DNA of 53,013 nt from Marinitenerispora sediminis (GCF_003336425.1 NZ_QEIO01000039.1:1-53013), one strand, 5' to 3'. Positions 1-8,190 are shown, counted from the stretch's first letter. A program made the numbers and translations. Notes: generated from the letters alone by a model not told the origin.

Positions 1-225
1 AGGGCGGCGAGCGCGCGTCGGAGCGCGACCGCAGCGCCGGTTGACCCCCGCCCTCGGCCGAGGGATCTTTCGACCGGCACCGGACATAAATGACGGGTGT
101 GCCGGGCACGGCGTTCGTGCCCGGCACACCCGTTGCGTCATGCCGCTGCCGGTCGAAAGATCCCTCGGCCGAGGGCGGGGGTCAACCGGCGCTGCGGTCG
201 CGCTCCGACGCGCGCTCGCCGCCCT
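1..225. repeat. Perfect 79-bp inverted repeat at the window edge
   Basis: Bases 1-79 are the exact reverse complement of 147-225. The arms are concentric with an inner 18-bp hairpin (93-110 with 116-133) and separated from it by 13 unmatched nt on each side. The right arm contains the last codons and stop of the anti-sigma-type gene, so the left arm would encode the same C-terminus on the plus strand. It may be a contig-end fold-back artefact or the edge of a real inverted duplication; the window cannot decide. Confidence 0.9.
93..133 (-). terminator. Hairpin downstream of the bldG operon
   Basis: A perfect 18-bp stem (93-110 with 116-133) with a 5-nt loop lies about 50 nt past the stop of the anti-sigma-type gene. 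On the minus strand the distal side runs into an A/T-rich stretch (80-92). Position and strength fit an intrinsic terminator for the bldG transcript. There is no long U tract, which is usual in high-GC actinobacteria. Confidence 0.6.
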
Positions 226-751
226 TGCCGGCGAGCGGCCAGCTCATGCGGACCACCGTGCCGTCGCCGTGCGGCTCGATGCTGACCTCGTCGGCCAGGC
301 CGACGATCACGGCCAGGCCCACGTCCGGCGAGAGCCCCGACACCCCGCCGGGAGGCGTGGGGATGCCGAGGTACGCGCTGACGCCGCCCGGTACGTAGGG
401 GTCCAGCATGGGGTCGGGCACGGACTCCTTGGCCGGCGCCCGGTCGGTGACGACGACCTCGAACCGGCCGCTGCCGCTGCCGTTGACCTGGGTCGGCACC
501 GTGCCCTCGGGCCGGTCGGCCGAGCGCGCCCGGGGCCCGGCGTCGTCGATCAGTTCGAGCTGGATCGGCTGGTCAGGGCAGTGCGCGCGGTGGGCCTCCA
601 CCGCGCGCGAGCACGCCTCACCAACGGCCAGACGAACCTCGTCGAGGGCCTGTTCCGAGATGCCCGCCCGCCGGGCCACGGCCGTGGCCATGAGCCGCGC
701 GGTGCGCACGTGCGCGGGCAGCGCGCTGATCGTCAGCTGGACGATTGCCAT
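182..751 (-). CDS. Anti-sigma-factor-type ATP-binding protein (RsbW/SpoIIAB fold)
   Basis: The 189-residue protein resembles the HATPase_c anti-sigma regulators encoded directly after bldG in streptomycetes. Such proteins bind a sigma factor or phosphorylate a STAS antagonist. Visible are an N-box helix (EVRLAVGEACSRAVEAH, about residues 38-54) and a late G-box region (SPDVGLAVIVGLADEVSI) leading into the final beta strand. The N-box has Ser-Arg where active kinases carry Asn, so ATP/Mg binding may be altered. A Gly/Ser/Pro-rich insert lies mid-protein. It starts 18 nt after the bldG stop and is presumably cotranscribed. The last 14 codons lie in the edge inverted repeat. The family call is good; the sigma-factor partner is unknown. 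Confidence 0.8.
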   Translation of the reverse strand: MAIVQLTISALPAHVRTARLMATAVARRAGISEQALDEVRLAVGEACSRAVEAHRAHCPDQPIQLELIDDAGPRARSADRPEGTVPTQVNGSGSGRFEVVVTDRAPAKESVPDPMLDPYVPGGVSAYLGIPTPPGGVSGLSPDVGLAVIVGLADEVSIEPHGDGTVVRMSWPLAGKGGERASERDRSAG

Positions 752-769
752 CGCTCGCTCGTTACGTAA

Positions 770-1117
770 CTACTTCGACTTACGCTTGTCGATGGCGTCC
801 TGCACCGACTCGTAGATCCCGAACACCTTGGTCAGGCCGGTGATCCGGAAGATCTTCAGGATCCGCTCCTGGGTGCAGACGAGGTCGAGCGTGCCGTCAT
901 GGGCGCGCACGCGCTTGAGGCCGCCGACGAGCACGCCGAGCCCCGTCGAGTCGAGGAACTCCACCTTCTCCATGTTGACGACAAGGTGGAAGTTCCCCTT
1001 GTTGACCAGGTCGATCAACAGTTCACGCAGCCGAGGCGCGGTATAGACATCGATCTCACCCTCAACGACGACGATCTCGGTGTCGTCTTCGCTGTAGTGA
1101 TCAAGCTTCAGGTCCAC
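770..1117 (-). CDS. bldG: Anti-sigma factor antagonist BldG (STAS domain)
   Basis: A 115-residue single STAS domain. It contains [13 protein letters not shown] near residues 21-33 and the conserved phosphorylation loop [20 protein letters not shown], with Ser57 as the expected phosphoacceptor. Length and sequence closely match BldG, which controls aerial development and antibiotic production in Streptomyces by partner switching with anti-sigma factors. The start is GTG at 1117 with GGAGG 4 nt upstream. The anti-sigma-type ATPase follows 18 nt downstream, and an MrfA-type helicase diverges from it, an arrangement I recall from streptomycetes. The Ser-containing loop is intact, so it should be phosphorylation-competent. 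Confidence 0.93.
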   Translation of the reverse strand: MDLKLDHYSEDDTEIVVVEGEIDVYTAPRLRELLIDLVNKGNFHLVVNMEKVEFLDSTGLGVLVGGLKRVRAHDGTLDLVCTQERILKIFRITGLTKVFGIYESVQDAIDKRKSK

Positions 1118-1341
1118 TAGTCCTCCAGCGCCGAACCGCGATTGGAAACCGCGAGTGATCTCTGCCGGGCGTTACCCCACAGGGCGGCATTCAACCACGC
1201 CTGGTCGTTGCATCTGTCCGCTACACACAAGAAAACCACGACACCGCGCGTGTGTTCCCCGAGATGCCACACTGAAACCGGTGTCCGCGCAGCCGCCGGT
1301 CCGGAGTGGTCCGGCCGGGGAACCGCCGAGGGGGTGTCGGG

Positions 1342-3639
1342 ATGAGCCGGTGGGAGACGACGCTCCAGCGGTTGTGGCGTGACGACACCCGCCCCTCCCG
1401 GCTGACACACGTGCACCGCGTGCCGGGCGGCCGCGGAGTGACCGAAGACTGGCCAGGCTGGACACCACCCTCCCTGGTGGAACGGCTCGCCGAAGCGGGA
1501 GTCACCGCGCCGTGGGCCCATCAGGTGGCCGCGGCCGATCTGGCCCACGCCGGCAGCAATGTGATCATAGCCACCGGTACCGCGTCCGGAAAGTCGCTGG
1601 CCTTCCTGCTGCCGGCGGCCGCCGCGGTCGAGGCCGGCGGCACCGTGCTCTACGTCTCCCCCACCAAGGCGCTCGCCGCCGACCAGCTGCGTTCGCTGGA
1701 GGAGCTGGCGCTCCCCGGCCTGCGCGCCGCCGGGTACGACGGCGACACCCCCGGAGAGGTGCGCGCGTGGGTGCGCGCGCACGCCGACTACGTGCTCACC
1801 AACCCCGACATGCTGCACCGGGCGATCCTCGGCCGGCACGCCGCCTGGGCGGGCTTCCTGCGGCGGCTGCGCTACGTCGTCGTCGACGAGGCGCACCGGT
1901 ACCGCGGCGTGTTCGGCTCGCACGTCGCGCAGATCCTCCGCCGGCTGCGCAGGGTCTGCGCGCGCTACCGGAGCGAGCCCACGTTCATCCTGGCCTCCGC
2001 CACGGCCGCGGCGCCGGAGGAGAGCGCGCGGCGGCTCATCGGGCTCCCGGTGCGCGCGGTCGTCGAGGACGCCGCCCCGCGGGCGGCCCTCAGCTTCGCG
2101 CTGGTGGAGCCCGAACTCACGGGGCAGACGGGGGAGAACGGCGCGCCGGTCCGGCGGACCGCCACCGCCGAGGCGGCCGAGCTCATGGCGGACCTGGCGC
2201 GCGAGGGCGTGCGCACCCTGGCGTTCGTCCGCTCGCGGCAGGGGGCGGAGATGGTCGCGCTTTCGGCGCAGCGGGCCCTGAACGAGGCCAGGGCGCCCGA
2301 TCTCGCCCGGCGGGTGGCCGCCTACCGCGCGGGCTACCTCGCCGCCGACCGCCGCGATCTGGAGGGCGCGCTGCGGTCCGGTGAGCTCCTCGGGCTGGCG
2401 AGTACCAACGCGCTGGAGCTCGGGGTGGACATCACCGGCCTGGACGCCGTGCTGCTCACCGGATGGCCGGGGACGCTGGCGTCGCTGTGGCAGCAGGCCG
2501 GGCGCGCCGGGCGGCGCGGAGATGACGCGCTGGCCGTGTTCATCGCGCGCGACGACCCGCTGGACACCTACCTCGTGCACCACCCGGAAGCCGTCTTCGG
2601 CCGGCCGGTGGAGTCCACCGTGCTCGATCCGGAGAACCCGTACGTGCTCGGACCGCACCTCTGCGCGGCGGCCGAGGAGATTCCGCTGACCGAGCCGGAC
2701 CTGGAGGTCTTCGGGCCCGCCGCCGAGCCGGTCCTCGCCGACCTCGTGAAGCGCGGCATGCTGCGGCGGCGGCCGCGGGGCTGGTTCTGGACCCGCCGCG
2801 ACCGGGCGTGCGACCTCGCTGACATCCGGGGCGCCGGCGGGCCGCCGGTGCAGATCGTCGACGCCGGCACCGGCCAGCTGCTGGGCACGGTCGACGAGGC
2901 GGCGGCGCACGCGGCGGTGCACGACGGCGCCGTCTACCTGCACCAGGGGCTGACGTACGTGGTGGACCGGCTCGACCTCGACGACCATGTGGCGCTGGTC
3001 CACGCGGAGGACCCCGAGTACAGCACGTGGGCGCGCGACGTCACCGAGATCGAGATCCTCTCGACCCTGCGGGAGCAGAGCTGGGGCGCCGCCGCGGTGT
3101 GCTTCGGCGATGTCCGGGTGGCCCGGCAGGTGGTGGGGTACCTCAAGCGCGACGTCCGGACCGGGACGGTGCTGGGGGAGCAGCCGCTCGACCTCCCGGA
3201 GCGGACCCTGCGCTCGCGGGCGGTGTGGTGGACGGTCTCACCGGAGGCCGAGCGCCGGCTGCGGGCGGAGGGCGTCGACCTGCGCGGCGCCGCCCACGCG
3301 GCCGAACACGCGTCGATCGGCCTGCTGCCGCTGTTCGCCACGTGCGACCGGTGGGACATCGGCGGGGTCTCCACCGCGCTGCACGCCGACACCGGGCTGC
3401 TCACCGTCTTCGTCTACGACGGGCACGAAGGCGGCGCGGGGTTCGCCGAGCGGGGCTTCGCCGCGGCCCGGGACTGGCTCGCCGCGACCCGCGCCGCCAT
3501 CGCCACCTGCGAGTGCGCCGACGGGTGTCCTTCGTGCATCCAGTCGCCGAAGTGCGGGAACGGCAACGATCCGCTGAGCAAGGCCGGCGCCCTCCGGCTG
3601 CTGGACGAGGTGCTCGGAGGGGGCTGCGCGGAGCGCTGA
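1342..3639 (+). CDS. DEAD/DEAH-box helicase with DUF1998-type zinc C-terminus (MrfA-like)
   Basis: A superfamily 2 helicase of about 765 residues. Motif I (ATGTASGKS) is near residue 80, motif II is DEAH (VVVDEAHRY, near 178), and motif VI lies in QQAGRAGRRG. The C-terminus carries a four-Cys cluster (CECADGCPSC followed by PKCGNGND) typical of the DUF1998/MrfA group. The Bacillus member repairs mitomycin-type DNA damage; in actinobacteria the role is inferred to be DNA repair or processing. ATG 1342 is preferred over an in-frame GTG at 1306 because GAGGGGG sits 7 nt before it. It diverges from bldG across about 220 nt. Confidence 0.88.
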   Translation: MSRWETTLQRLWRDDTRPSRLTHVHRVPGGRGVTEDWPGWTPPSLVERLAEAGVTAPWAHQVAAADLAHAGSNVIIATGTASGKSLAFLLPAAAAVEAGGTVLYVSPTKALAADQLRSLEELALPGLRAAGYDGDTPGEVRAWVRAHADYVLTNPDMLHRAILGRHAAWAGFLRRLRYVVVDEAHRYRGVFGSHVAQILRRLRRVCARYRSEPTFILASATAAAPEESARRLIGLPVRAVVEDAAPRAALSFALVEPELTGQTGENGAPVRRTATAEAAELMADLAREGVRTLAFVRSRQGAEMVALSAQRALNEARAPDLARRVAAYRAGYLAADRRDLEGALRSGELLGLASTNALELGVDITGLDAVLLTGWPGTLASLWQQAGRAGRRGDDALAVFIARDDPLDTYLVHHPEAVFGRPVESTVLDPENPYVLGPHLCAAAEEIPLTEPDLEVFGPAAEPVLADLVKRGMLRRRPRGWFWTRRDRACDLADIRGAGGPPVQIVDAGTGQLLGTVDEAAAHAAVHDGAVYLHQGLTYVVDRLDLDDHVALVHAEDPEYSTWARDVTEIEILSTLREQSWGAAAVCFGDVRVARQVVGYLKRDVRTGTVLGEQPLDLPERTLRSRAVWWTVSPEAERRLRAEGVDLRGAAHAAEHASIGLLPLFATCDRWDIGGVSTALHADTGLLTVFVYDGHEGGAGFAERGFAAARDWLAATRAAIATCECADGCPSCIQSPKCGNGNDPLSKAGALRLLDEVLGGGCAER

Positions 3640-4729
3640 CGTGCCGGGGGCAGTGGCGCGGTGCAGCGGCGCGGTGCCCCGGATGCGCGGACCCGAATCG
3701 CGCCGGTGAGTGGCCCGACGGGATTTCCCGGGCCGCGCCGCCGGAGAAAGGCCGCGGGCTCGGCGGTGGCCGCCGATGACCGGGCAACCGGCTGCCGGGA
3801 ACCGGGGCTCCGGTGCGGAGGGCGCTTTGAGCGGTAGGCGCATGCGGCGGAAATCGCCGTGCCGTGGAAAGCGGGACGCGCCGTTCTGCGCGCCGAATAC
3901 CTGGTATTTCTCGTGGTCGGCGGCGGTGCGGTGCGGATACGGCACCCGGGGAATGCGGGCGGGGGCGGCAGGGTGCGGATCAATTCCGCGATCTTGGTGG
4001 ACGCCTTAGCTGTAGCGGTTTTCCGCAAAGGGGTGGCGGCGGAAAAATTCGGTGCATGAATTTCTCCCTCGATGTGATTAGGAGTCGAGTGGGGTGGGAA
4101 TAACCCTGCGACCACGGTAGGAAGGTGCCGATTCTCCCATTCGGCGCTCCGGGATCGAGGTGGAAGCACCTCGGCACCCGGCGCGGCCGGTGATCACCAC
4201 CGGTCACCAATTCGCCGGTCCGGAGTTTCGGGGCCGGCGGCCGCGGCCGGCGCCCGCCCACCGGTCTTCGGACCGGCGGTGCCGAATCCCCGATCGACTC
4301 CACGAGTTCGGTCCGAGGTCGGCCATCGTGCGAAACGCCGCGCTGTCGGGCTCCCACCGTGCGCTTCTCCAACCGTATGTCCGGCGTCATCGGCTCCCGT
4401 CCGGCCGTCGTGGGCGTTTTCGCACCACGTCGACCGCGCGGGGCCGGCGCATCGAATCACCGCCTTTCCGAGATGCGGCCACATCTCCGAACGGCGCTGC
4501 TGCGGGCATTCCCCGTGAATGTCCACGGCCATCACCCATCCCTGCCGTGTTCCCGGATTCGTCGGACGGACACGGTGTTTCCCGCCGCGGGGCCGCTACC
4601 CCCGAAAACGCGACCCCGCGGCCGGCGTCGTCCCCGGAGGACCGGGCCGACAGTTCTCCGAGTGGCGGCGCCGCACGCTCGGTCGTATCCGCGGAGGGGC
4701 GGTGCGACCTCTCCCCCAAGGAAAACGAA
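3640..4729. other. 1.1-kb stretch without a recognisable gene
   Basis: Several open frames cross this region on both strands, but none shows family motifs, a good ribosome-binding site or actinobacterial codon bias. Local composition is less GC-rich than the flanking genes around 4010-4110. It may be decayed coding sequence or a long untranslated region before the small gene at 4730. Confidence 0.5.
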
Positions 4730-4867
4730 ATGGATGGCGCGATCCCGTGTCCGAACGGACCTGGTGGATGTCATGACTACATTCCTGATGGAAGGAGCTG
4801 CCCGAGGCAACGCGAGCGAACAGCGACCTGCCGCTTCTGCGGCGACGTGATCACGGCTCGCCGCTAG
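4730..4867 (+). CDS. Small Cys-rich (zinc-ribbon-like) protein
   Basis: A 45-codon ORF not assigned to any family I know. Six candidate metal ligands are Cys7, Cys14, His15, Cys24, Cys34 and Cys37, the last two in CRFC followed by Gly, like a zinc-ribbon knuckle. The C-terminus ends in ARR. ATG at 4730 is preceded by AAGGAAAA, a plausible ribosome-binding site, and the stop is followed within 10 nt by a perfect 13-bp hairpin. The frame is open further upstream to 4160, but that part looks non-coding. A role in nucleic-acid or protein binding is only a guess. Confidence 0.5.
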   Translation: MDGAIPCPNGPGGCHDYIPDGRSCPRQRERTATCRFCGDVITARR

Positions 4868-4876
4868 CGCGGGTGG

Positions 4877-4907
4877 CCGCCGCCGGCCGGGGTGCGGCCG
4901 GCGGCGG
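4877..4907 (+). terminator. Terminator after the small Cys-rich gene
   Basis: A perfect 13-bp GC-rich stem (4877-4889 with 4895-4907) and a 5-nt loop are followed by TGAATTCGTTCTT. It begins 10 nt after the stop codon. Confidence 0.7.
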
Positions 4908-4988
4908 TGAATTCGTTCTTAAGTTCGTTTCCGTGGCCGCCGGTGCCATTGTCGGCGACCATTTCCCGCCGGGACGGAGATTTCGACG

Positions 4989-5023
4989 CGCCCGGACCCG
5001 ATTCGGAGAATCGGGTCCGGGCG
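4989..5023. terminator. Terminator-like hairpin between convergent genes
   Basis: A perfect 16-bp stem (4989-5004 with 5008-5023) with a 3-nt loop lies between the plus-strand Cys-rich gene and the 3' end of the minus-strand Tad operon. It probably acts for the operon or both ways. The rest of 4868-5190 shows no gene. Confidence 0.7.
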
Positions 5024-5190
5024 TTCTCCATGTCCGGGCCCGGGTCCGCGTGCACCGTCATGGGCAGCGTCCCCCCGCGAGGGGCCGCCGTGGGGCGGAC
5101 CGGCCGGGCGGAGCCGCCCTGTCCGCGAGTAGCTCCCGCCACCGGTACCGCCGGAAGGCGGGGACGGCCGGGCCCGCCTCGGATGCGGTG

Positions 5191-5847
5191 TCATCTGCCT
5201 CGGACCCGCCGCCGCCCGCGGTACCTCGGCGGGAACCGGGGCCAGCCGATGGTCAGCCGGAGGGCCAGGGTGGCCACCGCCAGGAGCGAGAGCAGCCAGG
5301 TCGAGACCGCACCCGCGAAGCGGTGCCGGTCGGCGACCGGGGCGGACGGCGGCGCGTAGCCGTACCGCGCCTGCACCGGCTCGGGCGCCGGGGCCGACCG
5401 GGCCTCGCGTCCGGGCACGGCGGTGTTCGGCGAGCGGGCCGGTGCCGGTTCCGGCGTGGACCGGGCGGCGGCCGGCCGGTGCGCGGCCGGCGTGGCCGCC
5501 GCTGCGGGCGCCGTCGGCTCCCGGCCGAGTGGCCGCGCGGCGCCGTCTCCACCAGATCCGGAGCCGGCGGCCGGTCGGGGGGTGGGAGCCGCCCCGCCTG
5601 TGCCGCGCACCGCGGCATCCCTCGGCGGACCGGGCAGCCAGGGGGCTTCGAGCCGGGCGGAGTCGCGGCCGACCACCATCCGGGTGCCGTCGATCGAGCG
5701 GAGTTCGACACCCTCCGCGCCGAAGGAGACCCGTCCCTCGGGATGGGGGAGGGTGAAGGCCGAGCAGAGCAGCGCCGCGCCGACGGCCAGGGTGACGGGT
5801 ACCGGTCCGCGGCGGCGGAGGGGAGGACATACGGGGGACGCTGTCAT
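5191..5847 (-). CDS. Pro/Ala-rich membrane protein at the end of the Tad-like operon
   Basis: 218 residues, no family recognised. An N-terminal hydrophobic segment (VPVTLAVGAALLCSAFTL, about residues 15-32) precedes a small folded-looking stretch, a long Ala/Pro/Arg-rich linker (about 75-165), and a C-terminal transmembrane segment (WLLSLLAVATLALRLTIGW). The topology suggests an envelope protein spanning the membrane at one or both ends. ATG 5847 is chosen because GGAG precedes it by about 8 nt. It lies 53 nt after the TadE/G-like gene, so a pilus-associated role is inferred from position only. Confidence 0.6.
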   Translation of the reverse strand: MTASPVCPPLRRRGPVPVTLAVGAALLCSAFTLPHPEGRVSFGAEGVELRSIDGTRMVVGRDSARLEAPWLPGPPRDAAVRGTGGAAPTPRPAAGSGSGGDGAARPLGREPTAPAAAATPAAHRPAAARSTPEPAPARSPNTAVPGREARSAPAPEPVQARYGYAPPSAPVADRHRFAGAVSTWLLSLLAVATLALRLTIGWPRFPPRYRGRRRVRGR

Positions 5848-5900
5848 CGCGTTCTCCAACCTCGATCGGGCGTCGTTCGGACAGCGGGCACGGAACCCGG

Positions 5901-6215
5901 CTAGGCGTCGACACGGTGGGCGGCCGGCCCGGCCCGGGCGGCCCCCCTCCCCCGGCCGCCGCGCGTCTCGGTCCGGACGTCGATCACCAGACCGGTCAAC
6001 CGGCACTCGGTGAGGACAGCACCGTTGGCGGCCGCGGCGGCGCTGGCGGCGGCACAGGCGCGCTCGCCGCCGTGGACGGCCTCGCGGGCGCCGGCCAGCG
6101 CCGCGAGGTCGGCGGCCGCCGCCGCCCGGTGCCGCTCGGCACGTGCTCCGCCGACCAGCACGACGGCGACCGTGCCGAACCACAGGAGGACGCACAGCAC
6201 GAGCAGCCAGACCAC
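5901..6215 (-). CDS. TadE/TadG-like pseudopilin (Rv3654c type), possibly frameshifted
   Basis: The reading frame gives one N-terminal transmembrane helix (WLLVLCVLLWFGTVAVVLVGG) followed by RHRAAAAADLAALAGA, the hallmark of the small TadE-like proteins found next to Tad ATPases in actinobacteria. The family's usual RDRGSG lead-in lies just upstream in the same frame but without a start codon. A GTG overlapping the tadE stop by 4 nt (6253) opens a different frame, and a 2-nt change in the run GCGCGC would join them. The coordinates use the only credible in-frame start, GTG 6215, giving 104 residues. The product is probably a minor pilin or envelope protein. Confidence 0.6.
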   Translation of the reverse strand: MVWLLVLCVLLWFGTVAVVLVGGARAERHRAAAAADLAALAGAREAVHGGERACAAASAAAAANGAVLTECRLTGLVIDVRTETRGGRGRGAARAGPAAHRVDA

Positions 6216-6249
6216 TCCCGATCCCCGGTCCCGCCGCGCGCTCCCCGGC

Positions 6250-6645
6250 TCACAGCGGCGCCGCCTTCCGTTCCTCCAGCGGGGTCGCCGCCGTGGCGCG
6301 CACGGGGACGGCGACCGCGGCACCCGGGACGAGCGGCACGGCGACCCGGACGGTGACGCGGGCGAAGACGCCGTCGTCCACGATCTCCACGACGGCCCCG
6401 GCCGGTGCGACGTCACCGGCCAGCCGGCGCACGACGTCGACGGTGTCGCCGCGCGCCGCGGCACGGGCTCCCACCCGGGCGGCGTCCACGCACGCCACAT
6501 GCGCTGCCGCGGCGCCGACCGCCCCGAGCGCCGCCCCGAGCAGCAGGCACAGCCCGGGCAGCGCGACGGCGATCTCGGCGGTGACCATGCCCCGCTCCCC
6601 GCGCCGGGCACGGGCCGGGCAGCTCCCGAGCACGCCACGCCTCAA
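6250..6645 (-). CDS. TadE-family pilus-like protein
   Basis: 131 residues with the TadE signature ERGMVTAEIAVALPGLCLLLGAAL: a charged N-terminus, a Glu inside the hydrophobic helix, then a small beta-rich domain. TadE-type proteins are minor pseudopilins of Flp/Tad systems. The start is uncertain. TTG 6645 overlaps the stop of the DUF4244 gene by 4 nt and would be translationally coupled; GTG 6633 and ATG 6588 are alternatives. Its own stop overlaps a GTG (GTGA) used or formerly used by the next gene. Confidence 0.8.
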   Translation of the reverse strand: MRRGVLGSCPARARRGERGMVTAEIAVALPGLCLLLGAALGAVGAAAAHVACVDAARVGARAAARGDTVDVVRRLAGDVAPAGAVVEIVDDGVFARVTVRVAVPLVPGAAVAVPVRATAATPLEERKAAPL

Positions 6646-6863
6646 CCCCCGACCTGGAGGGCGTCAGTCAACATGCTGGTGAGGGTGTCGCGTACCTGCG
6701 AACTGGTCAGGATGACGTACAGAACAGCGGCGAACGCGCATGCGGCAACGGTTCCGAGTGCGTACTCGGCCGTCGACATGCCGATAGCGCACCGCCCGTG
6801 GGCTGACCGCCGGAGCCGGCCGAGAGTGGTGAAGAGGTACGACATCGGGGACAAGGCGGGCAC
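6642..6863 (-). CDS. Flp pilin-like protein (DUF4244)
   Basis: 73 residues with the DUF4244/Flp pattern: a basic N-terminus, then GMSTAEYALGTVAACAFAAVL, where the Glu near position 5 of the mature helix is typical of pilins, and a short C-terminal tail. It is the likely major pilin-type subunit. GTG 6863 is preferred over ATG 6845 because AGGAGG lies 4 nt before it. It heads the downstream part of the operon and is separated from tadC by 1.3 kb carrying an IS relic. No prepilin peptidase is present in the window. Confidence 0.85.
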   Translation of the reverse strand: MPALSPMSYLFTTLGRLRRSAHGRCAIGMSTAEYALGTVAACAFAAVLYVILTSSQVRDTLTSMLTDALQVGG

Positions 6864-6956
6864 AGTTCCTCCTTCGTGACGCGGCCGGACCAGGGGCAGG
6901 GCGTCCGACCTGCCCCCAGAGTGCGGTCCGGCCGCTATGCGGGGAAGTGGAATCTG

Positions 6957-6995
6957 CTGGCCTGTGGATAACTCGACGGGTTATGCACAGGCCAG
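6957..6995. promoter_or_regulatory. Inverted pair of DnaA-box-like sequences
   Basis: Two 16-nt arms (6957-6972 and 6980-6995) match with one mismatch around a 7-nt spacer. The left arm contains TGTGGATAA, the exact complement of the canonical DnaA box; the right contains TTATGCACA, one base off. It lies about 95 nt upstream of the pilin start. DnaA binding is inferred from sequence only. Confidence 0.55.
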
Positions 6996-7509
6996 TGTGG
7001 AAAATGGCGCGAAATGGGATGGCAAACGGGACGAGAGGCGACGGTCGGGCACGGCGTCCGTGCGGACCGGGACCGCGGCACCGACACGGACGGGCCGGGG
7101 CCAGCGCCCGGTGAGGGGCGCCGGCGGTCCCCGTGCCCGGCGAACAGGGGGGACCGGCGGAGATCACCCGCCTCCGATATCCCGGTCGCGAACGCGGTGC
7201 CCCGGCCGTCCGCCGCGATGGCGGCGATGCCCGAACCGCACCGGGCCCGGCCGGCCTGCGATCCACCGTGTTCCCGCCACCGGGAGAAGGCAGCGGGTCG
7301 CGCATACGCGCGGTTCCGGCAGCGCGTCCACCTGCGCCGTCGGGGCACCCGGGTTCCGACGGGACCGGGGCCGAGGGGGAGCGGCCGAGCGGGTACCGCC
7401 GCACGCGTCTGATGGGCGCACTCAGCAGGGCGCGTCTGATCCGGCCACCGAGGCCGTGCCCACCGCCGCGGCGCGAGGGTCCCGCTGCGGCCGTCGAGCG
7501 GTGTCCGGT

Positions 7510-7952
7510 CGCTACCTCGGGCGGACCTCGGGCACAACGAAACGCGGCCGTCGTGCGGGGCGTCTCGGGACCGTCCGGCCACTCGGGCATGCCCGGGCGA
7601 TCCGCGCAAGCCGCGGAGAAGACCGGCCACCGGCACACCCGTCCGTCAACGGCTTCGATCTCGTCGAACCAGGTTGGCGAACGTACGGACCGCTTGAGCC
7701 GGGCGAAGCAGCGCTCAATCAGATTCCACCGCTGGGACGGCCATCGGGGAGGTCGACGTCTCGGGCGCTGCCAAGCACCGCCACCGGCGGGCCACCGCCC
7801 GCTCCACCCCGGTGCGTCCTGCCGATCAGCCCGCCCCGGGACCGGCCGAGCGTCTGCCAGATCCGCTCGGCCTGATGGCCGCCGGATCGTCCCGCGACCG
7901 GACCACCGCCCACCATAGGCCCCGTCGTCAGACCATCCCTCCGGGCCCACAC
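7510..7952 (-). pseudogene. IS5-family-like transposase remnant
   Basis: Two fragments read on the minus strand. One contains LGRSRGGLIGRTHR (about 7840), resembling the GRSRGGLTTKIH block of IS5-type transposases. The other contains QRWNLIERCFARLKR (about 7690-7737), resembling the C-terminal block around the catalytic Glu. They lie almost adjacent and in different frames, so the centre of the gene is deleted. No terminal inverted repeats were identified. It is a decayed insertion inside the Tad operon. Confidence 0.6.
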
Positions 7953-8190
7953 CGCCGGAGTCCGCCCCGGGGTGCGGTCTCTGGTTTCCGTAGTGTGGCG
8001 CTCTCGGCGAGTGCATCACCGAGCCGCATCCGAGATCCGTCCTCGCGGGAGGCGGCACATGCCCGCGGCTCCGGAGGAACCTGACGGCCGGTGCTCGCGT
8101 CCGCGACCACGTGGTCATCGAACGGGCGCCGGTCGGGCTCCGGGTCGGCAGGCCGGAGGTGCTCCGCGCGGCGGCGGGCGTGTTCCGTGG

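Larger units (their letters stand above)
6864..8190. other. 1.3-kb gap splitting the Tad operon
   Basis: Between tadC and the pilin gene lies sequence with no intact gene. It holds a DnaA-box-like palindrome (6957-6995) close to the pilin gene and a degenerate IS5-family transposase (about 7510-7952). Open frames on both strands are low-complexity Arg/Pro/Gly translations without motifs. Confidence 0.6.

Noticed and set aside
1117-3003. 628-codon minus-strand open frame
   Set aside because: Antisense to the helicase gene; no motifs and no credible start.
6957-6995. Replication origin
   Set aside because: Only one pair of DnaA-like boxes and no dnaA, dnaN, parAB or AT-rich unwinding region nearby.
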